NCBI GenBank assembly: GCA_031257105.1
Contig: JAIRPG010000132.1
Location: 1-61,350 of the forward strand
Origin: Treponema sp.
GTDB taxonomy: Bacteria > Spirochaetota > Spirochaetia > Treponematales > Breznakiellaceae
DNA length: 61,350 nucleotides
Direction of reading: 5' to 3'
The position numbers and the translations under genes were made by a program. Positions 33,790-42,106 of this stretch are shown here, piece by piece. Under the pieces are notes generated by a model, which was given only the letters and a program-made list of their open reading frames with translations, had not been told where the DNA came from and did not search any database. Each line of letters begins with the position of its first letter. Within the stretch, counting starts at the first letter, position 1.

Positions 33790-34232
33790 CAGCGGGCAGG
33801 ATTCCTTCGCCATTTTTCGATGCGATCATACGCGGCGTTGATCCGGGCGGACTTTTCGGTGGCTTTTTTCATGTTTCCTTCATGGCCGGCATGGCGATCC
33901 GGGTGGTGGATCTTGAGAAGCCGTTTGTAGGCGTTTTTACATTCCTCCGGGGAAGCCCCCAAAGGAAGCTCCAGTTCGGCAAAGTCCGCCCGGAGGGACT
34001 CCGGAGGCTGCCGGGAAGAGGACGCCCGCTCTTTTCCGGCCCTTCCGTTGCGGTAAGCCGCTTCTCCTTCAGCCTTCTCTTTACCGGAAAGAAAGTCATT
34101 CAACTCTTCAAAGGCCGCGCCCAGATCGGGATCCTCGAAAGGAGAAGCCCCGCCGCCTTTCCCTATAGGGGTGGCGTCCTCATCGTTCAGATAACTCTTG
34201 ATAACATTCCCGAGCCGATCCCAGATTCCCAT
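33789..34232 (-). CDS. Small protein with a C-terminal J domain
   Basis: The 147-residue protein has a J domain at its C-terminus (about 80-140) with the invariant HPD motif in KIHHPDRHAGHEG, which stimulates the ATPase of an Hsp70 partner. The N-terminal half has no glycine/phenylalanine or zinc-finger region, so it is not a DnaJ chaperone proper. The start at 34232 (MGIWDRLGNVI) has no Shine-Dalgarno sequence but lies 6 nt after an extended -10 element, which suggests a leaderless message. A longer reading to 34304 looks non-coding. It is divergent from the phosphoribosyltransferase. Confidence 0.75.
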   Translation of the reverse strand: MGIWDRLGNVIKSYLNDEDATPIGKGGGASPFEDPDLGAAFEELNDFLSGKEKAEGEAAYRNGRAGKERASSSRQPPESLRADFAELELPLGASPEECKNAYKRLLKIHHPDRHAGHEGNMKKATEKSARINAAYDRIEKWRRNPAR

Positions 34233-34238
34233 AGGGGA

Positions 34239-34247
34239 ACTATACCA
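34239..34247 (-). promoter_or_regulatory. Extended -10 promoter, leaderless (J-domain gene)
   Basis: On the minus strand TGG-TATAGT is followed by TCCCCT and the ATG at 34232. The TGn extension makes up for a poor -35. The 6-nt gap to ATG predicts transcription starting at or next to the start codon. Confidence 0.55.
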
Positions 34248-34298
34248 TGTACCCGCTTTGTTAAACAGCCCGGGCATCCGCTCCCGCAAAGGCGAGCT

Positions 34299-34327
34299 TT
34301 GCAAAACGTTGCCCGCCGCTCTATAAT
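34299..34327 (+). promoter_or_regulatory. Promoter, leaderless (phosphoribosyltransferase)
   Basis: TTGCAA (34299-34304), 17 nt, perfect TATAAT (34322-34327), then CCCCCT and ATG at 34334. This is the same -10-to-ATG geometry as the divergent J-domain gene. Confidence 0.65.
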
Positions 34328-34333
34328 CCCCCT

Positions 34334-34945
34334 ATGAACAAAGAATTTCTTTCCGCCGATACCATGCGGAATAACGCGCTCAAGATGGCCCACCGAATCT
34401 ACCGGGACGGGTTCATCCCGGATGTGATTTATGTCCCCCTCCGGGGAGGCGCCCTGGTGGGTAATGTGGTAAGCGAATATTTCAAGATACGCCGCGGGGA
34501 AGGCAGGCCGGTGTACTATGCCGCCGTAGTGGCTCGGTCTTACACGGGGATACGCCGGCAGGCGGAGATCAAGATTGAAGGCTGGACGTACGATCCGGGG
34601 CATCTGCGTACCGGGGATAAGGCGCTGGTGGTAGACGATATTTTTGATACCGGACGCACTATCAACCGCCTCACCGGGATAATCCTTGAAAAAGGTATTC
34701 CCCGGAACAACATCAAGATAGCCGTCCATGATTACAAGTATTTCTATGATAAACCGGAACAACTGCCCATCCAGCCCGATTACTGGTGCCGCAAACACCG
34801 TTTCTCGATACATGACGACGATCGGTGGATCCACTACCTGAGCCATGAACTGACGGGTCTTACGGCGGAAGAACTCGAAACCTACTACTATTCACAGGAT
34901 CCGGAACTTCGGGATGTTCTATCGGTAATAACCCAAAACCAATGA
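34334..34945 (+). CDS. Phosphoribosyltransferase-domain protein
   Basis: The 203-residue protein has the type-I PRTase PRPP-binding loop DKALVVDDIFDTGRTI and upstream VIYVPLRGGALVG. It may transfer phosphoribose to a purine or related base in salvage (xanthine/hypoxanthine type), but the base is not clear. There is no Shine-Dalgarno sequence; ATG 34334 follows the -10 element by 6 nt. It overlaps RNase HII by ATGA. Confidence 0.82.
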   Translation: MNKEFLSADTMRNNALKMAHRIYRDGFIPDVIYVPLRGGALVGNVVSEYFKIRRGEGRPVYYAAVVARSYTGIRRQAEIKIEGWTYDPGHLRTGDKALVVDDIFDTGRTINRLTGIILEKGIPRNNIKIAVHDYKYFYDKPEQLPIQPDYWCRKHRFSIHDDDRWIHYLSHELTGLTAEELETYYYSQDPELRDVLSVITQNQ

Positions 34946-35553
34946 TCTGCGGTATTGATGAAGCCGGACGGGGGCCGCTGGCCGGGCCGGTTTTCGCCGC
35001 GGCGGTAATCCTCGGCCCCGCCTTTTCCCCCATTTTATTGAACGACTCAAAGAAGCTCACTCCCGCCCGGCGGGAACGGGCGGAAGCGGCGATTCGCGCC
35101 GGGGCCTCAGCCTGGGGAATCGGCTGGGCGTCCCATGAGGAGATTGACGCCGTCAACATCCTCCGGGCAAGCCTCCTGGCCATGAAGCGGGCCGTTGAGG
35201 AACTGCTCAAAGCGGCGGCGGAACGGGGGCTGACGGAGGACCTTGAAGCAATCGTGGACGGCCTTTACACGCCGGATATTACGATTCCCTGCCGGGCAAT
35301 GGTCAAAGCCGACGCCCGTATCCCCGAAGTCATGGCCGCGTCAATCCTCGCCAAGACCGCCCGCGATCGAGAAATGACCCGTTACGCCCTGCTTTATCCG
35401 GGGTACGGCTATGAGCGGCACAAGGGCTATCCAACCAAAGCCCACCGGCAGGCCATAGCCCGCCTGGGGCCTTCTCCCATTCAACGGTTGAGCTTTACCG
35501 TCACGTATGAAGCGGATATACCCGGGGCAGCCGCTTGTTCATGTTACAGGTAA
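34942..35553 (+). CDS. rnhB: Ribonuclease HII
   Basis: RNase HII cleaves RNA in RNA-DNA hybrids and single ribonucleotides in DNA. The 203-residue protein opens with the family motif CGIDEAGRGPLAGPV (catalytic D and E) and keeps LNDSKKLTPARRE and IPEVMAASILAKTARDREM. Its last 53 bp overlap the 3' end of the opposing alanine racemase gene. Confidence 0.95.
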   Translation: MICGIDEAGRGPLAGPVFAAAVILGPAFSPILLNDSKKLTPARRERAEAAIRAGASAWGIGWASHEEIDAVNILRASLLAMKRAVEELLKAAAERGLTEDLEAIVDGLYTPDITIPCRAMVKADARIPEVMAASILAKTARDREMTRYALLYPGYGYERHKGYPTKAHRQAIARLGPSPIQRLSFTVTYEADIPGAAACSCYR

Positions 35554-36634
35554 TTTCGTAGGGGATCGTGTTCAAGATGGAGGCCGGCGCGTCCGCGCCG
35601 GGAGCCGCGCCGCCGAAGACCGTAACTTCATCCCAACGTGTAACGGCGGGTTCGGGCCCCAGGTTTACCATGCATTGATCCATACAGATCCTTCCGGCCA
35701 GCGGGTAGAAGGCGTCCCGGATAAGCACGGAGAAGTTCCCACTCAGGGAACGGGGCAGCCCGTCGCCGTAGCCTACCGGCAAGACCGCGATAAACGTATC
35801 TTCCGGGGCGATCCAGGTACGTCCGTACGAAACGCTTTCGCCCCGGTAGAACCGCTTCACGCAGGCGACCCGGGTACGCAGCTCCATCACCGGCTCCACC
35901 GGAATCGGCGCTTCCTTCGGAATCGGCGCTTCCGGTGGAATCGGCGAATACCCGTAGATGAGGAGGCCGGGCCTTACCATGTTGAACCACGCGCCGGGGT
36001 GAAGGAGTATCGCCCCGGAATTGGCGGCGTGGACGACGCCGGGATCCAGTCCCGCGCCTCTGATGGCCTCTAGGCTCTCCCGAAATCGGGTAAGCTGATC
36101 CCCGGTGTAGCGGCGCGACGCTTCGGCGGGATCGTCCGATACGGCCAGGTGCGTGGCGGTTCCGGCGTATTCCAGCGAATCTTGGGCCGCGATAAAGGCG
36201 GCCAACTCCACCGCTTCGTTGGGGCGGCACCCCAGCCGGCCCATGCCGGTATCGATCTTCAAATGTACCGGAAGCCGCTTTCCCGCTTGGCGCGCCGCGC
36301 GGGCGATTTGTCCGGCGAATTCACGGTCGTTCACCAGGGGGATAAGCCCAAGCTCGACCGCCTCCCCCAGTTCTTCGGGGGCGGGAAGGGAGAGGAGAAG
36401 GATCGGCGCTTCGATTCCCTCCCGCCTGAGCTCCGCCCCTTCGGAAACCGCAGCCACCGCCAAGCGCGAAACGCCCGCTTCCAGGGCCGCCTGCGCTATC
36501 CGAGGGGCTCCATGCCCATAGGCGTCGGCTTTTACCGGCAGGCAAATCTCCGGCACGCTTCCAATCCGGTTCCGGATAGCGCCGATATTCCGGCGGAGCC
36601 TATCAAGATGAATCAATAACCTCGTTGCCCGCAT
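35501..36634 (-). CDS. alr: Alanine racemase
   Basis: The PLP enzyme converts L-alanine to D-alanine for peptidoglycan. The 377-residue sequence has the PLP lysine K35 in LPVKADAYGHGA, the SYGRTW motif with the second catalytic Tyr region, and CMDQCMVN near the C-terminus. An 18-bp in-frame tandem repeat (35901-35947) adds the loop P-I-P-P-E-A-P-I-P-K-E-A-P-I-P. AAAGG lies 9 nt before the ATG. It follows the URO-D-family gene by 24 bp in a minus-strand group that starts with murB, so two cell-wall precursor genes may share a transcript. Confidence 0.95.
   Translation of the reverse strand: MRATRLLIHLDRLRRNIGAIRNRIGSVPEICLPVKADAYGHGAPRIAQAALEAGVSRLAVAAVSEGAELRREGIEAPILLLSLPAPEELGEAVELGLIPLVNDREFAGQIARAARQAGKRLPVHLKIDTGMGRLGCRPNEAVELAAFIAAQDSLEYAGTATHLAVSDDPAEASRRYTGDQLTRFRESLEAIRGAGLDPGVVHAANSGAILLHPGAWFNMVRPGLLIYGYSPIPPEAPIPKEAPIPVEPVMELRTRVACVKRFYRGESVSYGRTWIAPEDTFIAVLPVGYGDGLPRSLSGNFSVLIRDAFYPLAGRICMDQCMVNLGPEPAVTRWDEVTVFGGAAPGADAPASILNTIPYEITCNMNKRLPRVYPLHT
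35901..35947 (-). repeat. In-frame 18-bp tandem repeat in alr
   Basis: About 2.6 copies of GGAATCGGCGCTTCCTTC-like sequence (plus-strand reading) encode the hexapeptide P-I-P-x-E-A. Confidence 0.85.
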
Positions 36635-36658
36635 CGAAATAACCTTTCGCGGAGGAGC

Positions 36659-37897
36659 TTAGCGGTAATACCGGTCAATGACTTCCATTGCCGTGGATGT
36701 CCACTCTATCAGGTTTTGAGGTCTGCCGTTCACCGTGCTGATGTCTTTAAGGACAAACTCGTAGGGGCAGTTGTTCGCTATCGCTGTTTTAACGGTTTCC
36801 TCGATTTCCCTTGCCACGGTTTCTTTGTCAAAACGAGCCGCGTTGGCCGGGTTGGGCTTGCGGGCCATGACATAGGAGCCGCCTATTTGTTCCGCGGAGG
36901 AGCGGACATCGGCCCAGGGGGTAACGCCAATCTTACGCATATTGGGGACTTTTTTTAGAACAGGAATAAATTGATCCAGCGGTTCGCAGCAGCCGTAGTA
37001 CGCAAGACCGCATTTTTCCATAAAGGGACGCATATACTGAAAATCAAATTCCTCCCGCATATCCGGAGACGCCGATCCGAAAAGCTGGGCCATCCCCCGG
37101 AACCAGACATCCTTAAAGCGGACTTTGCCGCCGTCCCAGTCTTGCGCCGGGAGTTCGTCCGTATACGGCGGGGTACAGTGGATCGAAGGGATGTTAAAAT
37201 CCAGGAGCCCTTGCTCCTCCATCTGGTTGTACCGCGCCCGGTAGATTTCCGTAAACTTGGCAATGATTTTGTGGATGAATTCAGGGCGCTCCACCATATC
37301 GACGTAGCAGTTTTCAACGCCCCGGTACCGGGGAATCTGATCCCAGGGGGCGTAATAGATCTGATGCCCCCGTAGTTTTACGGGCAGGATCCCCCCCAGT
37401 ATAGAGGCGGCTCTTTCTAGATTTCTCGCGTCTTCTTCGGGCAGCGCCTTGATTACAGGAATCGTGAGGGCGTCTACCTGCGCTTCCGTGTTCAGTTGAT
37501 CCTCGTAATGGTGGGAAACGATAGGGTTCGTCGTATCGGTAGCGATGGTTTCTTCTTTAACTTTAAGGCCTGAACCCGAATCGGCGTAGGCTTTGGTAAC
37601 GTAGAAGGCGTCTTCCACAACCATGTCGGCTTGAATATGCTTCCAGCGGTACAGGATGCGGCGGAAATGCAGTTCCATGTTCCGTCCTTCTTCCGACCGG
37701 CAGCGGAGGGAGAGTTCGTCCCCTATGTCCATTTCGTGCCAGGGGATCTCGTCGATCCAAACCGGAGGGCGGACAGGTTTAAGGCTGTGCATATCCTTTA
37801 TCCGCCGGATGCGTTCCTTGTTTACGTCCTGCGCGGCCAGATCCCGAACTCGCTTTGCCAATTCCCGAATGATAGTTTGTTCTTCCTGATCGATCAT
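36659..37897 (-). CDS. URO-D family protein (possible corrinoid methyltransferase)
   Basis: The 412-residue protein matches the uroporphyrinogen-decarboxylase superfamily, which includes methylcobamide:CoM-type methyltransferases. Recognisable parts are the C-terminal TPWADVRSSAEQIGG and GLAYYGCCEPLDQFIPVL, the latter with Cys residues that could bind zinc. No heme-synthesis genes are nearby, so a methyl-transfer role is more likely than decarboxylation (inference). ATG 37897 was chosen because GGGGAGG lies 7 nt upstream; a longer in-frame opening would translate the dispersed palindrome. It is downstream of the hybrid kinase and upstream of alr. Confidence 0.78.
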   Translation of the reverse strand: MIDQEEQTIIRELAKRVRDLAAQDVNKERIRRIKDMHSLKPVRPPVWIDEIPWHEMDIGDELSLRCRSEEGRNMELHFRRILYRWKHIQADMVVEDAFYVTKAYADSGSGLKVKEETIATDTTNPIVSHHYEDQLNTEAQVDALTIPVIKALPEEDARNLERAASILGGILPVKLRGHQIYYAPWDQIPRYRGVENCYVDMVERPEFIHKIIAKFTEIYRARYNQMEEQGLLDFNIPSIHCTPPYTDELPAQDWDGGKVRFKDVWFRGMAQLFGSASPDMREEFDFQYMRPFMEKCGLAYYGCCEPLDQFIPVLKKVPNMRKIGVTPWADVRSSAEQIGGSYVMARKPNPANAARFDKETVAREIEETVKTAIANNCPYEFVLKDISTVNGRPQNLIEWTSTAMEVIDRYYR

Positions 37898-37922
37898 ATC
37901 GATTCCTCCCCTTCCTTTTCTT

Positions 37923-37959
37923 TGTCTGTTCACAAAGTAACCGACTTTGTGAACAGACA
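37923..37959. repeat. Dispersed palindrome, copy B
   Basis: TGTCTGTTCACAAAGT and ACTTTGTGAACAGACA are perfect 16-nt arms around the loop AACCG. It sits in the gap between the hybrid kinase stop and the URO-D-family gene. Confidence 0.92.
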
Positions 37960-40900
37960 CTAAATAGTGTCCAGGCGCGGCAGCCAGCGGGCAATCGTTT
38001 TGAATAAAATTTCCGCGTCAACCGGTTTGGTCAGATAGTCGTTTAAGCCCGCTTCCCGGCACCGGGCGCGTATTTCCGCGCCGTTATCCGCGGTCAGCGC
38101 GATAATCGGCGTTGTCGCGGATCCGAAAAGCGGCGCGGCCCGGATGCCCCGAGCGGCGTCTAACCCGTCCATGCCGGGCATGTGCAGATCCATGAACACC
38201 AAATCGTATTTCTTTTGAGAACATAACGCAACCGCTTCACCGCCGCCCGCCGCGCCCTCAAGTTCCGCTCCGGTATCTTCCAGCAGCGCGAAAATCATCT
38301 CACGGTTTATATCCACATCGTCCACCACGAGAATCTTCCGCCCGGCAAGATCGGGGATTTCTCCGCCGTCCCCGCCTGAAGGAACGCCGGAACGGTCGAC
38401 GCCGAAGAGGAGATCGCAGATAAAGCGGGAACCTTCGCCCGGTTCCGACTCAACCCGTATCTCGCCGTTCATCATCCCGACGATGCGTTTGGTAAGGGAC
38501 AGGCTCAAGCCTATCCCGCCGTATTCACGGGTGATGCCGGTGTCCGCCTGCTCAAAGGGATCCCATATCCGTCCCCGCGCTTCCTCGGTAATGCCTACGC
38601 CGGTGTCGGAAATCTCAAAACGGACAAGGCAGGCGCTTCCCCGGTCCTCGATACGTTGAGCGGAAAACTCGACTTTTCCCGCGCCGCCGGTGAATTTTAC
38701 CGCGTTAGACAGCAGATTGGTCAGGATCTGCTGCAAGCGCCGCTCGTCGCTTACCAACCGATCGGGAATGTTTTCATCAATAACGGCGACGAAGCGCAGT
38801 CCCTTTTCCGCCGCCTTTGATTCGATACCCGCGATAACCGGGCGGAGGGCTTCGCTGAAACTGAACGGCTCATGGAAGAAGAATAATCCGCCCGTATCAA
38901 TGCCGGTCATGTCAAGGATGTCGTTGACGATTCCCAAAAGACGCCGGGAGGCGTCTTCGATCTTGTTATAACACCGTTCCCGTTCCTCATCGGAGGAAGA
39001 TTTTTGAGCGATGCTTGTCATTCCGATGATGGCGTTCAGAGGGGTACGCATTTCGTGGCTTACACGGCTCAAGAAATCGCTCTTTATCTTGTTGTAATGA
39101 GATTCTCTGGCCCAGGCCCGCTCGGCCTGCTCTTTCGCGGCGATAAGATCCCGCTGTACTTCTTTGAGATCCGTGATGTCCCGTCCCAAAAGCCCGATGC
39201 CGGGCCTCCCGTCATGCAGGCGGGTAGGAAACGCGAAGAATACAAAATCGCGGCGTTCCCCTCCGCCCGCGGCGAGGGGTATCTCGAACTGAACGCTCCG
39301 CTTTTTTCCGTTATCCCGAATTCCTTCTTCATTCACGGAACGCGGCGGAATACCATTCGGGGAAACGCGGCGCAAGGTTTCCGCGAGCAGCGCTTCCCGG
39401 GAAGGATCGCCGATGGCGGAAGCCGCCGGGTTCATATACTCTATCATCCCTTCGGCGCCGATGTACAATATCAGACTGGGGGAACCTTCCGTTATCGACG
39501 TTATCCTGATAAGATTATCCCTGGTTTCCACCAGATCGGTCAGATCCCGGATATAGGCAACTACCCGGTAGCCGCTCTTCCATTTAACCCGGATCATGGT
39601 TACTTCCGTGGGCAGCGGGGAGCCGTCGCCCCGTATATGATCCCAGCGGGCGCTATTTTTTCCGGTCCGAAAGGTATCCCGGATAAGTTCCATCCCCTTT
39701 TCCCCGCTGGGCCTGCCATCGCTCTGAAATTCAGGCGAAAAGCGGAAGATGTTATCGATAAGATCCTGTTTACACGTGCTCCGGAAAAGGGAAACGGCCC
39801 GCCGGTTACAGTCGATAGCTTTTCCGTCTTCATCATAGAAAACACAGGAAAAAGCCATTTCGTCCAGCATGATCCGCAGGCGTTCCTCGGTTTCCCGGGC
39901 GGCTTCTTCTTTCGCCTTGATTTCCCGCAGATCCCGGGCATAGACCGTGACGCGGGCGCCGTCCTTCCAGGGCACCCGTACCATGGTGGTTTCCACCGGC
40001 AGGAGTTCCCCCGTATCCGTCAAAAACGTCCACTCAAAACAATGGCGCCCGGTCTCGAAGGCCGCTTTAAGCGCCATGGCCACCTTTTCCCGGCTGTTCA
40101 CGCCGTCACTCTGGAATTCCGGGCAATGATCGAAAAAACGCTCGATGTAGTCCGCTTTGGTTGAGAGGCCCAGCATATTCAGGGCTTCCCTGTTGCAGTC
40201 CAGCATGACGCCCTCCGTATTCCAGATGGAACAGGCCATGGGCGTCGCGTCCATCATCAGCCGGGTGCGCTCATTGGCTTCTATAGTCTGAATCGGGACA
40301 AGAACGGACCTATAGTCAACGGCCATCTGAACGCACATTATGAGAAAGATGACAAACGCGAATATGGCGAGATTCTCCAATAATAAGCGCTCTATCGTTT
40401 CTTCCCGTTTGTCGAGCGCATCCTCCTGGACGCGCAGGGAGTCCAAGATGAAAGAAACATCATAGTCAACGCCAAGGATACCCACCGTCTTGCCGTCGTT
40501 GACGATAGGCAGCACGACCGAATACAGGAGGCCCCATTCATTGGCGGTATAGTCCGGGGAAAAGGCGAACTGCCGCGATTCCCAGGCGTCGTCAATAAAG
40601 GCGGGGGCCTTCCCTTCCCAAACGGATCCGCCCAGCCATTCGGGATGCTCGGTTTTCCCGATGCCGGAGGACAGGAGGAACACATACGCTCCGGTTTCTG
40701 TTTTTTCGATGTAGTAGATGTAGGCGAATCCGAAGAGCCGGGCGATACGGGTGAATTCGCCGGATAGTTCCCAGAACCAGTCTGTCCCCGCTTCCCGCTT
40801 GAGCAGTTCCGTATCATGCAAGATGGGAAACTGCTTTTCAATTGACATGGCGGTGTTCTTGAGGGTGTTTTTATTTAACAAATCAAGGTATTCAACGTAC

Positions 40901-41034
40901 ATTTGCCGGGCGCGTTCGTCCCATTGCCCCGCCAGTTGATGAAACCGCAGGTAAAACACCAAACCCGCCGCCAGAACGGTAATAAAACACAAACCGGTGA
41001 GCAGTACATGAAAACGGAGCCTGGTGATCTTCAC
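37960..41034 (-). CDS. Hybrid sensor histidine kinase with receiver domain
   Basis: The 1024-residue protein has a membrane segment at 10-28, an extracytoplasmic sensor of about 190 residues resembling a Cache fold (ILGVDYDVSFI), and a second segment near 225-245. At least three PAS domains follow (NREALNMLGLS, CNRRAVSLFRS, EYMNPAASAIGD). The kinase core has H in FLSRVSHEMRTPLNAIIGM (about 660) and an HATPase with FSLTKRIVG-like G2 region, and a C-terminal receiver with the aspartate in VFMDLHMPGMDG. Phosphate would pass internally and perhaps to another regulator. The start is uncertain: GTG 41034 is used here, TTG 41070 is an alternative, and neither has a strong ribosome-binding site. It lies between murB and a URO-D-family gene. 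Confidence 0.88.
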   Translation of the reverse strand: MKITRLRFHVLLTGLCFITVLAAGLVFYLRFHQLAGQWDERARQMYVEYLDLLNKNTLKNTAMSIEKQFPILHDTELLKREAGTDWFWELSGEFTRIARLFGFAYIYYIEKTETGAYVFLLSSGIGKTEHPEWLGGSVWEGKAPAFIDDAWESRQFAFSPDYTANEWGLLYSVVLPIVNDGKTVGILGVDYDVSFILDSLRVQEDALDKREETIERLLLENLAIFAFVIFLIMCVQMAVDYRSVLVPIQTIEANERTRLMMDATPMACSIWNTEGVMLDCNREALNMLGLSTKADYIERFFDHCPEFQSDGVNSREKVAMALKAAFETGRHCFEWTFLTDTGELLPVETTMVRVPWKDGARVTVYARDLREIKAKEEAARETEERLRIMLDEMAFSCVFYDEDGKAIDCNRRAVSLFRSTCKQDLIDNIFRFSPEFQSDGRPSGEKGMELIRDTFRTGKNSARWDHIRGDGSPLPTEVTMIRVKWKSGYRVVAYIRDLTDLVETRDNLIRITSITEGSPSLILYIGAEGMIEYMNPAASAIGDPSREALLAETLRRVSPNGIPPRSVNEEGIRDNGKKRSVQFEIPLAAGGGERRDFVFFAFPTRLHDGRPGIGLLGRDITDLKEVQRDLIAAKEQAERAWARESHYNKIKSDFLSRVSHEMRTPLNAIIGMTSIAQKSSSDEERERCYNKIEDASRRLLGIVNDILDMTGIDTGGLFFFHEPFSFSEALRPVIAGIESKAAEKGLRFVAVIDENIPDRLVSDERRLQQILTNLLSNAVKFTGGAGKVEFSAQRIEDRGSACLVRFEISDTGVGITEEARGRIWDPFEQADTGITREYGGIGLSLSLTKRIVGMMNGEIRVESEPGEGSRFICDLLFGVDRSGVPSGGDGGEIPDLAGRKILVVDDVDINREMIFALLEDTGAELEGAAGGGEAVALCSQKKYDLVFMDLHMPGMDGLDAARGIRAAPLFGSATTPIIALTADNGAEIRARCREAGLNDYLTKPVDAEILFKTIARWLPRLDTI

Positions 41035-41088
41035 ATTCTTTACTGTAAATGAAATTGAGCCGCTTCGCAAATTCAGGCGCCGTCGCCG

Positions 41089-42069
41089 TTAGGCTGATGG
41101 CGACGCTTCTTCCCACTCGCCGGCAAAGAGGATCTCCGGTTCCAGTTCTATTCCCCGCGCGGCCCGGACGCGGGCGGTCACTTCCCGGACCAGCGACCGG
41201 ATGTCCTCTGCCCGGGCGTTTTCCCGGTTAATGATGATGTTGCCGTGCCATTCCGCGACCGCCGCCCCTCCCCGAGAGAGCCCCCTTAGTCCCACTTCAT
41301 CGATGATCTGTCCGGCGGGTTTGCCCCAAGACCGGTTATTCTTAAACGCCGAACCTGCCGAAGGAAACCGGTAATGGCCTTTCATCGTCCGGTCTCGGCG
41401 CAGGGCGGCCATTTCATCCCGAATTTCTTGTTCCGGCCTCGGCGTTAAGGCAAAACGGGCGCCTAAAATGAGGGTATCCCGCCCCTGAAAAGGGCTTTTC
41501 TTATAGGAAAAATCTTCCGCGCGGTATGGCATGATACGTTTCCCCCTCGCTTCCAAAATCTCCGTCTCCACAAGGCAATCAGACAGGGAACGCCCGTAGC
41601 ACCGAGCGTTCATCCATACGGCCCCGCCAATGGAGCCGGGCATCCCGGCGAGAAATTCCAGTCCTCCCAGCCCCGCCTCCGCCGCAGCCTCCGCAGCGGC
41701 GTCTACCGGCGTTCCGGAACGGATAAAAACGGAGCGCGCTCCGGCGGCGCCGCTCCCCGCCGCGTCAAATCCCGCCCAGCCCCCGGTGTCAAGGACGATA
41801 CCCCGGATACCCCGGTCCGCCACCACCAGATTCGCCCCGGCTCCAAGAACGAAGACCGGAATCCCCCGCGCTTTGGCGGCGCCCCGCAATGTTTCGGCAT
41901 ATTCAGGAAAAATATCCCCGTGGGGGCGTATCCAGCAATCGGCGGGGCCGCCGACCCGGAAGGTAGTATGGGCCGCCATAGGCTCATTATAGCGGACTTC
42001 CCCCCGAAAAACCGCTTCCCCAAAGCGCTCCTTATTGATTTCTTCGATAAATTCTCGTAAAGTGTTCAT
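41089..42069 (-). CDS. murB: UDP-N-acetylenolpyruvoylglucosamine reductase
   Basis: MurB reduces UDP-GlcNAc-enolpyruvate to UDP-MurNAc with NADPH and FAD. The 326-residue protein has the FAD-binding VLGAGANLVVADRGIRGIVL, FLAGMPGSIGGAVWMNARCYG and the C-terminal GSAFKNN, with the shorter loop of type II MurB. ATG 42069 is 37 bp from the divergent cysS start and has no Shine-Dalgarno sequence, so its message may have a very short leader. Confidence 0.95.
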   Translation of the reverse strand: MNTLREFIEEINKERFGEAVFRGEVRYNEPMAAHTTFRVGGPADCWIRPHGDIFPEYAETLRGAAKARGIPVFVLGAGANLVVADRGIRGIVLDTGGWAGFDAAGSGAAGARSVFIRSGTPVDAAAEAAAEAGLGGLEFLAGMPGSIGGAVWMNARCYGRSLSDCLVETEILEARGKRIMPYRAEDFSYKKSPFQGRDTLILGARFALTPRPEQEIRDEMAALRRDRTMKGHYRFPSAGSAFKNNRSWGKPAGQIIDEVGLRGLSRGGAAVAEWHGNIIINRENARAEDIRSLVREVTARVRAARGIELEPEILFAGEWEEASPSA

Positions 42070-42106
42070 AATATTCAGATATTACCGGTTTCGTTTTGGA
42101 GGTTCT

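Noticed and set aside
37898-37960. Longer N-terminus for the URO-D-family protein
   Set aside because: It would translate the dispersed palindrome; the ATG at 37897 has a strong GGGGAGG site.
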